Assembly (NCBI GenBank): GCA_947462685.1
Contig: CANHPL010000003.1
Span: 1 to 64,000 of the forward strand
Source of the DNA: Burkholderiaceae bacterium
GTDB lineage: Bacteria > Pseudomonadota > Gammaproteobacteria > Burkholderiales > Burkholderiaceae
Reading direction: 5' to 3'
Length of the DNA stretch: 64,000 bases
This document shows, piece by piece, positions 45,101 through 52,957 of the stretch (positions are counted from its first letter, which is position 1; every line of letters begins with the position of its first letter). The notes under the pieces were generated by a model, which worked only from the letters and a program-made list of their open reading frames with translations, did not search any database and was not told the DNA's origin. The position numbers and the translations under genes were made by a program.

Positions 45101-45506
45101 AAAATATGAGGATGGGCTGTTAGGGGTTAGTGAAATTATTGAACTAAAATTAAATGCAGATCTAGTAGTTCTTTCAGCGTGTAATACCGCTGGGGATAAA
45201 AATACCTTTGGTGGAGAATCTCTTACTGGCCTTGTTGAAGCGTTTTTCTTTGCAGGTGCACATAATCTTCTAGTAAGTCACTGGAGTGTTCCATCGAAAG
45301 CCACATCACAACTAATGTCTCAATTATTCGTTAACCTGGGGCCAAAACTGGCAAATGGTACGGCTTCTTCCTTACAACAAGCTCAACTCAACATGCTGAA
45401 GTCTCCATCAACCTCACACCCCGTGTTTTGGGGTGCCTTTGTTCTCATGGGAGATGGGGCAGTTGAAGGTGTCGGCTCAAAGCCTATCTTTTCGAGTGTT
45501 AAATAA
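42171..45506 (+). CDS. Exported TPR protein with a C-terminal CHAT (caspase-like) peptidase domain
   Basis: A 1111-residue protein. It starts at a TTG (42171) with AAAGGA about 10 bases upstream, overlapping the TpsA stop by seven bases. A signal peptide (F-F-L-L-G-F-F-I-S-F-I core, cut near V-D-A-A-P) precedes a 240-residue N-terminal region of unknown fold, TPR-like helices (about 265-560), a helical linker, and a CHAT domain (about 690-1100). The caspase-type dyad is intact: His951 in F-A-T-H-G-L-L and Cys1004 in V-L-S-A-C-N-T-A. The signal peptide puts the peptidase in the periplasm or outside. By position it could process the TpsA protein; this is inference. Confidence 0.88.
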   Translation: MVKTFHSRKIFFLLGFFISFIKLVDAAPSPELQRMGNSSLISKEILVNAQARNPNQVTLDSVINTNKNMGEEYLSTALVKDLPIGKSLIGEDCTLSFAEDFEQTSSNQVKYISCNKSMIGTAFAESKIPINTALFPNDLIPTVLEQFSRSSAFNQLSQKMKCSKPSLLSELNELIDKNIIALPCSLNNGGWQELILIRSEGDKMFIAHGSPSLMPVLINALYENKKVDAALNITLNSYSAMLKTIWGKPIKFLSSSDQIYVNQLIEQAKVANSINQDQESEVLFSKALQIQSQLLGDDAEELVNILLDLALSASNNGNFDVSTGKFTRAEQLIQKSTDVKLKAKYLTYLGYDAANRREYKTALEYAQDASMAWRKINEQIVNNPFLGMIADQDSQEAAFAEIDEGERAMALNFEAKMLLRNNDLVSAQTKILEAVQIIIKKNNFPAFWSAEILITFGDISIAQGKISDADDSYNKALKIYKSLSGDSSNTIDILMKIGSARQKEGLFTNAIISFREAIKIAKSLPNKSGKLSSDQLANYASAVISLANTLENKNDILGLQAEIFDAFQLQKSSNVDKTLSKISSKILTNDKKLLALMDDIYSLERIIQVDKNQLAYEASLLDGQRSKIVEDQLIDKLEKNNKQLIVFNEQLKNDFPDFLAKTANKTIQLNDLQSYLSSKEAIVLFLLGSQKSYIQMITSKQTFLHEIAQGDQDFYKDILSLRKGLEIESGKVKEFDLVKSNSIYMNLFSKLEQEIKKIDHLIVVPSGPLSSLPFSVLVTQINANQDYAQAKWLINEVAITHTPSLKSFYEKRSTVPGTQPTKTFLAFGDPILANSLSNSKNLDNKTANLIKTVANSKSSIKSPIKLLKTSEEDKILSTPTGKIICLEKGPIPAEILNALPSLPDTRTEIENVMRSLGITDTKDIYLGKNALEPNLRNLTLTDYRVIYFATHGLLPGEVKCQLEPGLVLTPPPKAAKTKYEDGLLGVSEIIELKLNADLVVLSACNTAGDKNTFGGESLTGLVEAFFFAGAHNLLVSHWSVPSKATSQLMSQLFVNLGPKLANGTASSLQQAQLNMLKSPSTSHPVFWGAFVLMGDGAVEGVGSKPIFSSVK

Positions 45507-46298
45507 ATGATGTTCTTCATATTTTTGTTACGCTCTAAGGCATTTAATGTTCAAAAAAAATGGCGGCAATTCTTATTAACCAAAAATATATTGCTGTCCG
45601 TTGCTATTCTTTTCTTAAGCAGTGTCAGCACGCCAGCTTTAGCAGATCCTTTGATCGTAATGGAAGCAAGAGGAACTAATTTCAAGTCAGGTGCGACAAT
45701 TGATGGGGATAAACCGATTCAATTAGCTGAAGGGGAAAGATTGACAGTGATCCGTACAGACGGTGTTACTGTAACCATCAAGGGCCCTTTTAACGGAATT
45801 GCTATACCAAAACAAGCATCATCGAATGATCCTAAAAATGCTTTTTCTGCATTACTAGCGAATCGAGATGCTAGAACCAATTCAATTGGAGTCATTCGTG
45901 CAGGTTTTGAGGCAAAGGAGATTCCAGACCCTTGGTATATTGATGTTTCGCGAAATGGTGTCAGATGTGTCCTTGAAGGATCTAAGCCCACTTTTTGGCG
46001 ACCTTCAAAAGATACAGGGAGTGATTTAACGATACTTCCAATTGATAAGTCCTTCCAAATTAAAGCTCAATTTGATAAGGGGATTGATGCAATCTACTTT
46101 AATGAACTTCAAATAAACAATACAAACATTTTCTTTAAGTTCATTTTTGAAGATCAAGAATACTCCATTCAAATGATACTAATCCCTAAGGATATTTCTA
46201 ATGAATTAGTTTTATCTGCTTGGATGATAGAAAAAGGCTGTGTGCAACAAGCAGACGCGCTGATTAAAAAAATTAAATTTGCTTATGAAACTAAATAA
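45507..46298 (+). CDS. Exported protein of unknown function
   Basis: A 263-residue protein beginning directly after the CHAT stop. A long basic N-region, a hydrophobic core (about 27-41) and a cut near P-A-L-A-D suggest Sec export. The mature part has a beta-rich segment (I-V-M-E-A-R-G-T...L-A-E-G-E-R-L-T-V-I-R-T-D-G...I-K-G-P-F) somewhat like FecR-type periplasmic sensor domains, and a helical C-terminus (W-M-I-E-K-G-C). Two cysteines (in R-C-V-L and K-G-C-V) could pair. I cannot assign a family with confidence. Its 3' end overlaps the CHASE2 cyclase by 14 bases, so it may sense periplasmic state for that cyclase. Confidence 0.75.
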   Translation: MMFFIFLLRSKAFNVQKKWRQFLLTKNILLSVAILFLSSVSTPALADPLIVMEARGTNFKSGATIDGDKPIQLAEGERLTVIRTDGVTVTIKGPFNGIAIPKQASSNDPKNAFSALLANRDARTNSIGVIRAGFEAKEIPDPWYIDVSRNGVRCVLEGSKPTFWRPSKDTGSDLTILPIDKSFQIKAQFDKGIDAIYFNELQINNTNIFFKFIFEDQEYSIQMILIPKDISNELVLSAWMIEKGCVQQADALIKKIKFAYETK

Positions 46299-48237
46299 CT
46301 CTAAAAAGCAATTCATATCTTCCTTAGGAAGTTGCATCTTGGCAAGCTTTCTGGCTTTTACGAGTGTTCATTACCTTAGTTTTTTTAAAAATTTAGAAAA
46401 TATTGCTGAAGACATTCGTATTGCAGCATTCTCCCCCAAGCAGGAACAGTCAAAAGAAATTGTGATTGTTGCGATCAATGAAGCAACTTTGGAACAATTT
46501 CAATATCGTTCACCAATCGATCGTGAATTTATAGCAAAGCTTCTTAAGACCCTTGACAAAAAGGGCGCAAAGATCATTGGGCTAGATATCTTACTTGATC
46601 AACCCACCGAGCAATCAAAAGATCTTTTATTAAAAAAAACGATAGGGGAAATACAAAAACCCTTATTTATTAGTTATTCTGTATCTCCAGAAATTGTGAA
46701 CGAAAATCAACTTGAGTACATGAACGAGTTTGTTCCCCAAAGATATCGTGCAACAGCAAATATGGCCTCGGATCCTTTTGATGGGTCGATTCGATGGATT
46801 TATCCTGGGGAGAAAAGTGCTAATGAACCAATGGGATTTGCAAGAAAAGCATTGGAACTCTTGCAGATTGAAACACCCAACAAGCTAACCAAAATTGCCT
46901 GGCGTCCCAAACCCAATCATGAAACATCACCGTTCCCAATTTATCCTGCCAATACGATTCAAGTCTTACCAGATGCTTGGTTTAAAGACAAAATTGTTCT
47001 GATTGGTGCCGTTTTATCTATTACTGATCGCCACAAAACTCCTTTAGCTGTTGTTGGTAACTCAACAGACGAGGCAATGATGCCGGGTATCTTAATTCAT
47101 GCGCACAGCATTTCCCAATTATTAAATCATCAACCTGAACCAGGTATTTCAATCGAATCATCCATCCTAATTACTTTTCTTGGCGGTATTTTAGGTATGC
47201 TGATCAGTTTTCTGAAAAAAGGTCTCATATTTAACGTTGTAATGGGCATGTTCATCGTTGTTTTATGGTGGGTCGGCTCTATGTTAGGTTATCAATATGG
47301 AATGCCCCTCGTGCCTTTGTTGGCCCCAACGCTTTCTTTGGGTTTATCAATATGGATGATGGATATTCTGATTGGTAAAGCTGAACGCAAACAAAGACAA
47401 TTTGTCCAAGGCGCATTCTCTCGATACGTATCCCCGGAAGTTGTAAGGCAGTTGGTTGCTACTCCAGAAGCATTAAGTATTTCTGGCAAAAAGACCGAAG
47501 TATCATTTATATTTACGGACATAGCAGGTTTTACTACTCTCTCTGAAAAATTAAGTTCTGAATCTTTATCTAATGTACTAAACGAATACTTAGATGGGGC
47601 ATGTCAAATTATTCTTAAACATGGCGGAACCATCGATAAGTTTATTGGCGATGCCATTATGTGCCTATTTAATGCTCCAATTGAACAAAATGATCACGCA
47701 ATGCGAGCGGTCACTTGTGCTAAAGAGCTTGATTATTTTGCTGAAGCATTTAGAAAAGAGCAGAATTTAAAAGGAATACCAATTGGAATTACTCGTATTG
47801 GTGTTCATACCGGCTTAGCTACTGTGGGTAACTTTGGCTCAAATACCCGAATGGACTATACAGCGTTAGGCGATACGGTTAATACCGCGGCGAGGACTGA
47901 GGGAGTTAATAAATATTTTGGAACGCGTATTTGCTGTACCCAATCAACGGTGAGTCTTGTTCCTGATTTATTATTTAGAAAAATTGGTGATGTTGTACTA
48001 AAAGGTAAATATGAGTCTGTTGGTCTTTTTACTCCAGTCTTAGATGAAGAGTTAAACAATGGGCTATTTAAAGAGTATCTCAATGTTTATCAACATATTG
48101 AAAAATGCCTAGATCATGCGCTTGTTGATCTTGAAAAGGCGATGGGAAGTTATCCGAATGATTCCCTTTTCCATTTTTACCTTGAGCGATTAAATTCTGG
48201 TATTCAAGGCACTAAAATCGTTATGGAAGATAAATAA
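46285..48237 (+). CDS. CHASE2-domain transmembrane adenylate cyclase
   Basis: A 650-residue receptor cyclase. One N-terminal transmembrane helix, a periplasmic CHASE2 domain (about 28-270), three closely spaced helices (about 285-360) and a class III catalytic domain (about 395-575) give the typical CHASE2-cyclase topology. Catalytic residues are complete: Asp in F-T-D-I-A-G-F and K-F-I-G-D-A-I, Lys in I-D-K-F-I-G-D, Asp in M-D-Y-T-A-L-G-D, and N-T-A-A-R. The ATG at 46285 is preferred over a TTG at 46279. It is flanked by the unknown exported protein and the TpsB gene. It probably reports an extracytoplasmic signal, perhaps the secretion state, as cAMP. Confidence 0.92.
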   Translation: MKLNNSKKQFISSLGSCILASFLAFTSVHYLSFFKNLENIAEDIRIAAFSPKQEQSKEIVIVAINEATLEQFQYRSPIDREFIAKLLKTLDKKGAKIIGLDILLDQPTEQSKDLLLKKTIGEIQKPLFISYSVSPEIVNENQLEYMNEFVPQRYRATANMASDPFDGSIRWIYPGEKSANEPMGFARKALELLQIETPNKLTKIAWRPKPNHETSPFPIYPANTIQVLPDAWFKDKIVLIGAVLSITDRHKTPLAVVGNSTDEAMMPGILIHAHSISQLLNHQPEPGISIESSILITFLGGILGMLISFLKKGLIFNVVMGMFIVVLWWVGSMLGYQYGMPLVPLLAPTLSLGLSIWMMDILIGKAERKQRQFVQGAFSRYVSPEVVRQLVATPEALSISGKKTEVSFIFTDIAGFTTLSEKLSSESLSNVLNEYLDGACQIILKHGGTIDKFIGDAIMCLFNAPIEQNDHAMRAVTCAKELDYFAEAFRKEQNLKGIPIGITRIGVHTGLATVGNFGSNTRMDYTALGDTVNTAARTEGVNKYFGTRICCTQSTVSLVPDLLFRKIGDVVLKGKYESVGLFTPVLDEELNNGLFKEYLNVYQHIEKCLDHALVDLEKAMGSYPNDSLFHFYLERLNSGIQGTKIVMEDK

Positions 48238-48247
48238 AATTAATACT

Positions 48248-49963
48248 ATGAATTTTTTAATGAAGCAACTTACTTTATTCATTATTGCTATCTGTTGCAG
48301 TTGTTTTGCTTATGGGGCAAATTTGAATCTGACGAATGAAAGAAGTGATGCGATTCGCCAATCGCAAAATCAATTGTTAACACAACCGTTCGGACAATTT
48401 AAGCAAGAAGTGAAACCTGCTGGAACCATAGAGCTTCAACGAACTGAAAAAACAACGGCTAAAAAAGCGGTTGATGAGTTGGAATTCGAGATTTATACAA
48501 TTGAAGTTATTGGTAATACTGCATTAGATCCAGACATATTAAAAGTGCAATTTGATAAATATATTGGTGTCAAAACGAGTCTTTTCGATCTAAACCAGGG
48601 AATTGAGGAACTCAATGAAAAGTATAGAAAACTAGGATATTTTTTAACAAAAGCCGTCATACCAAGCCAAAAAATTACGAATGGTACTTTGAAAATTCAA
48701 ATAATTGAAGGCTACATTCAACAGATTTTTGTAGATGGCGGAAACGCGGAAATTCAAAGTCAAGTTCTTGAAGTATTAAATCCTTTAGTAAATATTAAGC
48801 CTTTGGACTTGGCGACAGTTGAAAGAAAAATAATGATTCTTAATTCCTTTCCAGGAATTGCAATCAATAGCACGCTTAGGCAGGGTGCCGAACTAGGTTC
48901 GACAGAAATGGTTGTGAATGTCAGTCAAATAGCTAACTCTTATAGTGTTTCAACAAATAATAATGCCTCTTACCAAATAGGCCCTTGGTTCACTAGCATC
49001 AACGCTACGTTAAACCGTGTCTTAAATAGGAATAATCAACTCTCACTTTTAGGAACAATCGCTGGGGACTTACAAAAATACAAAGTTCTGAATATGAAAT
49101 ATTTAGAACCTATTGGAACTACTGGCTTAACAGGCAGTTTATCTTACACAAAATCAGCATCAAATCCGCAAGGGTCACTTGAAACCTTACATATCGAGAG
49201 TTCTAGCGATATTTTCTCACCCAAAATTAGTTATCCTATTACAAAATCTCGATACAACTCAATCACGATTGATGGTGGCCTCAACTTTTCCCGATCTTTA
49301 ACGACTATTGAAGGTGCACTCTATTCATTTGACAAAGAAATGAATTATGAAAGTAATCTTACTTTCATAAATACTAATTTCATGAATGGTTTTTCCTTAA
49401 TGAATTTAGGTTTTATCAAAGGAATTCCTGGCGGAAACTCAATTGATACAGAATATGCATCACCTTCGATTACAGGTTTTGATCCTAATTACTCCAAAGT
49501 CTCATTCTTACTCCTGAGAAACCAAGTCATCAGCCAAGAGTGGAGTGCATCATTTGGTTTTAATGGCCAATACACTAAAGATACCCTTTTAGCTGGTAAT
49601 TTAATTGCCTTTGGCGGTGCTACTATTGGGCGGGGTTATGACAACTCAATTATCAGTGGCGATAAAGGCATTGGGGGATTTTTTGAATTACGTAAAGACA
49701 TACCATACCAAATTCCGGAACTTTCAAAACCAATCCAAATATTTAGTTTCATTGACTCCGGAACGGTCTCTAATAACGACAATGCTGTTTCTGGTGTTGT
49801 GAATTCTTCCGCTTCAATACTTTCAGCGGGTTTTGGAATAAGGGCGACTTTGTATAATAAAGTCTTTTTAGAGCTGCAATATGCCCGAGCAAGATCTTAC
49901 TACTCGACCACCGATCAAAGACCGAATCCTAGAATATTATTTAATGGAATCGTTTCTTTTTAA
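48248..49963 (+). CDS. TpsB outer-membrane transporter, ShlB/FhaC/HecB family
   Basis: A 571-residue Omp85-superfamily transporter that exports the TpsA protein. A signal peptide (to about F-A-Y-G-A) is followed by a Gln-rich linker, a ShlB-type POTRA domain (I-Y-T-I-E-V-I-G-N-T-A-L-D), a second POTRA (about 160-235) and a 16-strand-type barrel. The lid-loop motif appears as I-G-R-G-Y-D near residue 465, and the protein ends in G-I-V-S-F with a terminal Phe. It is the last gene of the operon, three genes away from its TpsA partner, whereas tpsB usually sits next to tpsA. Confidence 0.92.
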   Translation: MNFLMKQLTLFIIAICCSCFAYGANLNLTNERSDAIRQSQNQLLTQPFGQFKQEVKPAGTIELQRTEKTTAKKAVDELEFEIYTIEVIGNTALDPDILKVQFDKYIGVKTSLFDLNQGIEELNEKYRKLGYFLTKAVIPSQKITNGTLKIQIIEGYIQQIFVDGGNAEIQSQVLEVLNPLVNIKPLDLATVERKIMILNSFPGIAINSTLRQGAELGSTEMVVNVSQIANSYSVSTNNNASYQIGPWFTSINATLNRVLNRNNQLSLLGTIAGDLQKYKVLNMKYLEPIGTTGLTGSLSYTKSASNPQGSLETLHIESSSDIFSPKISYPITKSRYNSITIDGGLNFSRSLTTIEGALYSFDKEMNYESNLTFINTNFMNGFSLMNLGFIKGIPGGNSIDTEYASPSITGFDPNYSKVSFLLLRNQVISQEWSASFGFNGQYTKDTLLAGNLIAFGGATIGRGYDNSIISGDKGIGGFFELRKDIPYQIPELSKPIQIFSFIDSGTVSNNDNAVSGVVNSSASILSAGFGIRATLYNKVFLELQYARARSYYSTTDQRPNPRILFNGIVSF

Positions 49964-49995
49964 TTCTAAAAAAGAGTACGAAGCCAATTTTTAAA

Positions 49996-50580
49996 TTAAT
50001 AAATAGCAATACGATTATTGTTCTCGCGAATCATCATACATAATGTGCGCATCGATTCTATATTTGGTTTAATCATCTTTTGTTCAAGCAAAGCTTTAGT
50101 TCTTGCTGACTCAATTTTATATTTAGGTAATTGCAAGACCGTATCAATTAAGTTATCAACAATGGATTTTGCAATTTTAGGATTTGTGTCAATCATGGTA
50201 GAAAAATTCAAAGTTGGCAAAAAGAGGAGCTCGGAAGCTTCTAGAGCCTTGACAGAAGCAGATCTCGGTTTGCCATCAATCAAGCTCATCTCACCAACAT
50301 GTTCCCCAACAGTCAATTTTTTTAAGATTTTAGGGGGTTCTCCAGGTTTACCACTAAAAATATAAATCTGAATACTTCCAGAAAGAACCAAATAAAAACC
50401 ATCAGGTTTATCTTTTTCGTAAAAAAGATTTTCCTCGGCTTCATAGTTAATATTGTGAGTACATTCTACGATGACGCTTAATTCAATGTCTGACAGATTT
50501 TTAAAAAGGCCTATGTGTTTTAACTGCCACATCAATTCTGAATTATTGGACCTATTAAATTGTTTATTTATATGGCTCAT
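49996..50580 (-). CDS. Single-domain cyclic-nucleotide-binding protein
   Basis: A 194-residue protein consisting mainly of one CNB domain (about residues 20-140). The phosphate-binding cassette reads G-E-M-S-L-I-D-G-K-P-R-S-A-S-V, with the conserved Glu and Arg needed to bind cAMP or cGMP. The C-terminal 50 residues are helical but show no helix-turn-helix, so it is not an obvious CRP-type transcription factor. It is convergent with the TpsB gene (32 bases apart). It could be the cytoplasmic receptor for the cAMP made by the two nearby cyclases. Its output partner is unknown. Confidence 0.87.
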   Translation of the reverse strand: MSHINKQFNRSNNSELMWQLKHIGLFKNLSDIELSVIVECTHNINYEAEENLFYEKDKPDGFYLVLSGSIQIYIFSGKPGEPPKILKKLTVGEHVGEMSLIDGKPRSASVKALEASELLFLPTLNFSTMIDTNPKIAKSIVDNLIDTVLQLPKYKIESARTKALLEQKMIKPNIESMRTLCMMIRENNNRIAIY

Positions 50581-50773
50581 AACATATGATATCTTCAGGT
50601 TTTAAATAATCGTTTTAATGATTATTATGAAAAATTGAACTACGAGGTAGTTATCTTAAGAAGTATTATAAGATACTTTTTTTATTTAAAAAGTGCAATG
50701 CGCCGATTTTCATCCAAATCTAGCCCAAAGCTTTACAAATCTATTCTAGCGAACCACCTATCTATAAAGCTTT

Positions 50774-50796
50774 AAAAAACACAGTAGGTTCTACTG
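50774..50796 (-). terminator. Intrinsic terminator of the gsp/M23 operon
   Basis: Read on the minus strand, a 6-bp stem (CAGTAG and CTACTG) closes an AAC loop and is followed by TGTTTTTT. It lies 37 bases after the M23 peptidase stop, at the end of the twelve-gene leftward operon. The stem is short, so strength is uncertain. The remaining bases up to 50581 should hold the promoter of the cNMP-binding gene. Confidence 0.6.
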
Positions 50797-50832
50797 ATTA
50801 CTTAATTTTGCTGTTTTGACCTTAATCAATCT

Positions 50833-51720
50833 TTAATTATTTTTCATTAATTGTTCAGGGTCTATTGATTGGCCGCCAAATAAGACTTCGTAATGCAGAT
50901 GATTGCCAGTACTTCTACCCGTGCTCCCAACTAGTCCAATGAATTGCCCTTTTTTTACAGTGTCTCCGACTTGAACCAACAATTTTCGGGCATGCCCATA
51001 ACGCGTCATCAAGCCATTATCATGTTTAATTTGAATCATCAGTCCATACTCTCCACCCTTACCAGAGTGCACAACAACGCCCTCAGCAGTAGCATATATT
51101 TTAGAATTCGCTTCTGCGGATAAATCGACGCCTTCATGCAGAGACATTGCCTTTGTAAAAGGATCAACACGATAACCATAAGGACTTGAGATTTGATATG
51201 AATTCTGTAATGGGGACCCAGTAGGAACAGACTGATTTACCTTAGCAGATTCAATTGAAGACTTTTCCATTTCTGAAAGCTGATAATCAAATTCATGCAC
51301 TTTACGTAATAAACTATCCAGTTGAATTTGCGGGCTTTCAAGATAAATTTGTTTATTGGATAAAGTTAAAGGTCCACCTTTTTTATTATCAAGATATTGT
51401 TCCGTTGCGACCATGGCAAGAAGCCGATCTTCGCCATGACTACTATTGGGTATATCCTGTTTTTGAGCTAATAGCTCTAGTCTTTTAGAATTAAAATCCA
51501 GTCGTTTTTGAAGTTCCGACAAATTCTGTTCCATTTGGTAATTTGCAAGTTCTAACGCAGAAATTTCAGAGTTCCTATTAAACGGATTGATATTCCAGCC
51601 AAAAAAAATTGCAACGCCTAAGAATAAGAGAGGAATTACGCTAATTTTAAAAAAGAAATTAGGGTTAATATCAATTTCTTTATATGGCTTATAAGGATTG
51701 CTAAGGATAATAATTTTCAT
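50833..51720 (-). CDS. M23 (LytM) peptidase, membrane-anchored
   Basis: A 295-residue murein endopeptidase. One N-terminal transmembrane helix (about 24-44) is followed by a coiled-coil (about 58-95) and a C-terminal LytM domain. The zinc site is intact: H-E-G-V-D near residue 196 and H-L-H-Y-E-V near 275, with R-Y-G-H between them. The gene lies 10 bases after gspF at the end of the T2SS operon. That position suggests it opens peptidoglycan for the secreton or pseudopilus. M23 genes are not standard gsp members. Confidence 0.9.
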   Translation of the reverse strand: MKIIILSNPYKPYKEIDINPNFFFKISVIPLLFLGVAIFFGWNINPFNRNSEISALELANYQMEQNLSELQKRLDFNSKRLELLAQKQDIPNSSHGEDRLLAMVATEQYLDNKKGGPLTLSNKQIYLESPQIQLDSLLRKVHEFDYQLSEMEKSSIESAKVNQSVPTGSPLQNSYQISSPYGYRVDPFTKAMSLHEGVDLSAEANSKIYATAEGVVVHSGKGGEYGLMIQIKHDNGLMTRYGHARKLLVQVGDTVKKGQFIGLVGSTGRSTGNHLHYEVLFGGQSIDPEQLMKNN

Positions 51721-51730
51721 AGCACTTTAA

Positions 51731-52954
51731 TTATCGAATTCCATTATTCATATTTAAAATTGGCTCCATCACCGCCATCACAATTCCAAGAACAAAAAAT
51801 CCCATCAATAAAATGAGAACGGGCTCCAAAAGATTGGTAAACATTTTCGTTTTATTCTCCGCTTCTAATTCTGCATTCTCCGCTCCATACTGTAGCATTT
51901 CCGCAAGCTTGCCGCTAGCCTCTCCTGAACGAATTAAATGCACTAAGATAGGCGAAAAAATGCCTTGATGTGCAATCGCTTTTGCAAAGGACGCGCCCTC
52001 TCTGAGTCGCTCTTCTGTTTCTTCGATGGTTTTGCGAAGAAACGTGTTGGAGAGTGTATTTTTTGCATAAAAAAGAGCTGAAAGAATCGGAATATTAGCC
52101 CCAACAAGCAATGCCATGGTTCCAGAAAATCTTGCTGTTTCAAATTGAAGAATTAATTTACCTAGTATTGGAATCTTGAGACAAAATTGATCGAATTGAA
52201 ATTTAAAACTTGGTTTTTTTAGTAAAAGATTAAAGATGATTGAGGCTAATAAGATTCCTATCACAACGATTAAGCCCCAATTGGTTAGGAAATTAGAAAA
52301 CGCCATGACAATTTGTGTAATCAAAGGTAGTTTTTGTTTAGTGGATTCGAAGACTTGCACAATTTGTGGCACAACATAAGTCATCAAGAAAACAATCACC
52401 ATCATAGAAACAATAATAAGTATCATGGGATACAACATTGCGCTGAGGGCTTTTTGTTTTAATGACTCTCTTTTTTCTAAAAAAATAGCTAGTTTTATTA
52501 AGACATTACCCATTTGCCCAGACTGTTCTGCAGCAGATACCACTCCCTGAAAAAAAGTTCCAAATGACTCTGGATGATTCGCAATTGCCTGAGAAAATGA
52601 TATCCCCGAACGAATATCTGATAAAAGGCTTTCTAAAACCTTATGGGTATGTGACTTGATGTCACCATTCTCAACAATGACACTAATAGACTCTTCAATT
52701 GAAATCCCCGCTCGAACCAAAACTGCCAATTGTTTAGAAAGAATACTTAAATCACTCGATGAAATCGGTTTACTATTTGAAAAAAATTGAAAAAACCCAG
52801 AGGATTTTCTCTTGGTATCGACACTCTTGATCGATATAGGTACTAATTCTTTATTAAGAAGTATTTGCTTTACTACCTGAATACTTTCTCCTTCAATCGT
52901 TCCCTGTTTGGTTTTACCAGAATACGTTACTGCCTCAAACTGAAATAATGGCAT
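51731..52954 (-). CDS. gspF: Type II secretion inner-membrane platform protein GspF
   Basis: A 407-residue polytopic platform protein that couples the GspE ATPase to pseudopilus assembly. It has the N-terminal F-x-Y/F-E-A-V-T-Y-S-G-K segment and two T2SSF domains (about 70-195 and 270-395), each with the helical S-I-E-E-S and G-x-x-F-x-x-A-I pattern. Three transmembrane segments lie near residues 170, 220 and 375. Length matches E. coli/Klebsiella GspF. It follows gspE by three bases. Confidence 0.94.
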   Translation of the reverse strand: MPLFQFEAVTYSGKTKQGTIEGESIQVVKQILLNKELVPISIKSVDTKRKSSGFFQFFSNSKPISSSDLSILSKQLAVLVRAGISIEESISVIVENGDIKSHTHKVLESLLSDIRSGISFSQAIANHPESFGTFFQGVVSAAEQSGQMGNVLIKLAIFLEKRESLKQKALSAMLYPMILIIVSMMVIVFLMTYVVPQIVQVFESTKQKLPLITQIVMAFSNFLTNWGLIVVIGILLASIIFNLLLKKPSFKFQFDQFCLKIPILGKLILQFETARFSGTMALLVGANIPILSALFYAKNTLSNTFLRKTIEETEERLREGASFAKAIAHQGIFSPILVHLIRSGEASGKLAEMLQYGAENAELEAENKTKMFTNLLEPVLILLMGFFVLGIVMAVMEPILNMNNGIR

Positions 52955-52957
52955 GAA

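Noticed and set aside
42171-45506. CRISPR-associated TPR-CHAT (Craspase) partner
   Set aside because: No Cas gene or repeat array is present and the protein has a signal peptide, so a CRISPR role is not supported.
50018-50365. 115-residue plus-strand open frame
   Set aside because: It is wholly antisense to the cNMP-binding gene, whose CNB motifs are clear.
49996-50580. CRP/FNR-type transcription factor
   Set aside because: Only the CNB domain is present; I see no helix-turn-helix in the 50-residue C-terminal part.
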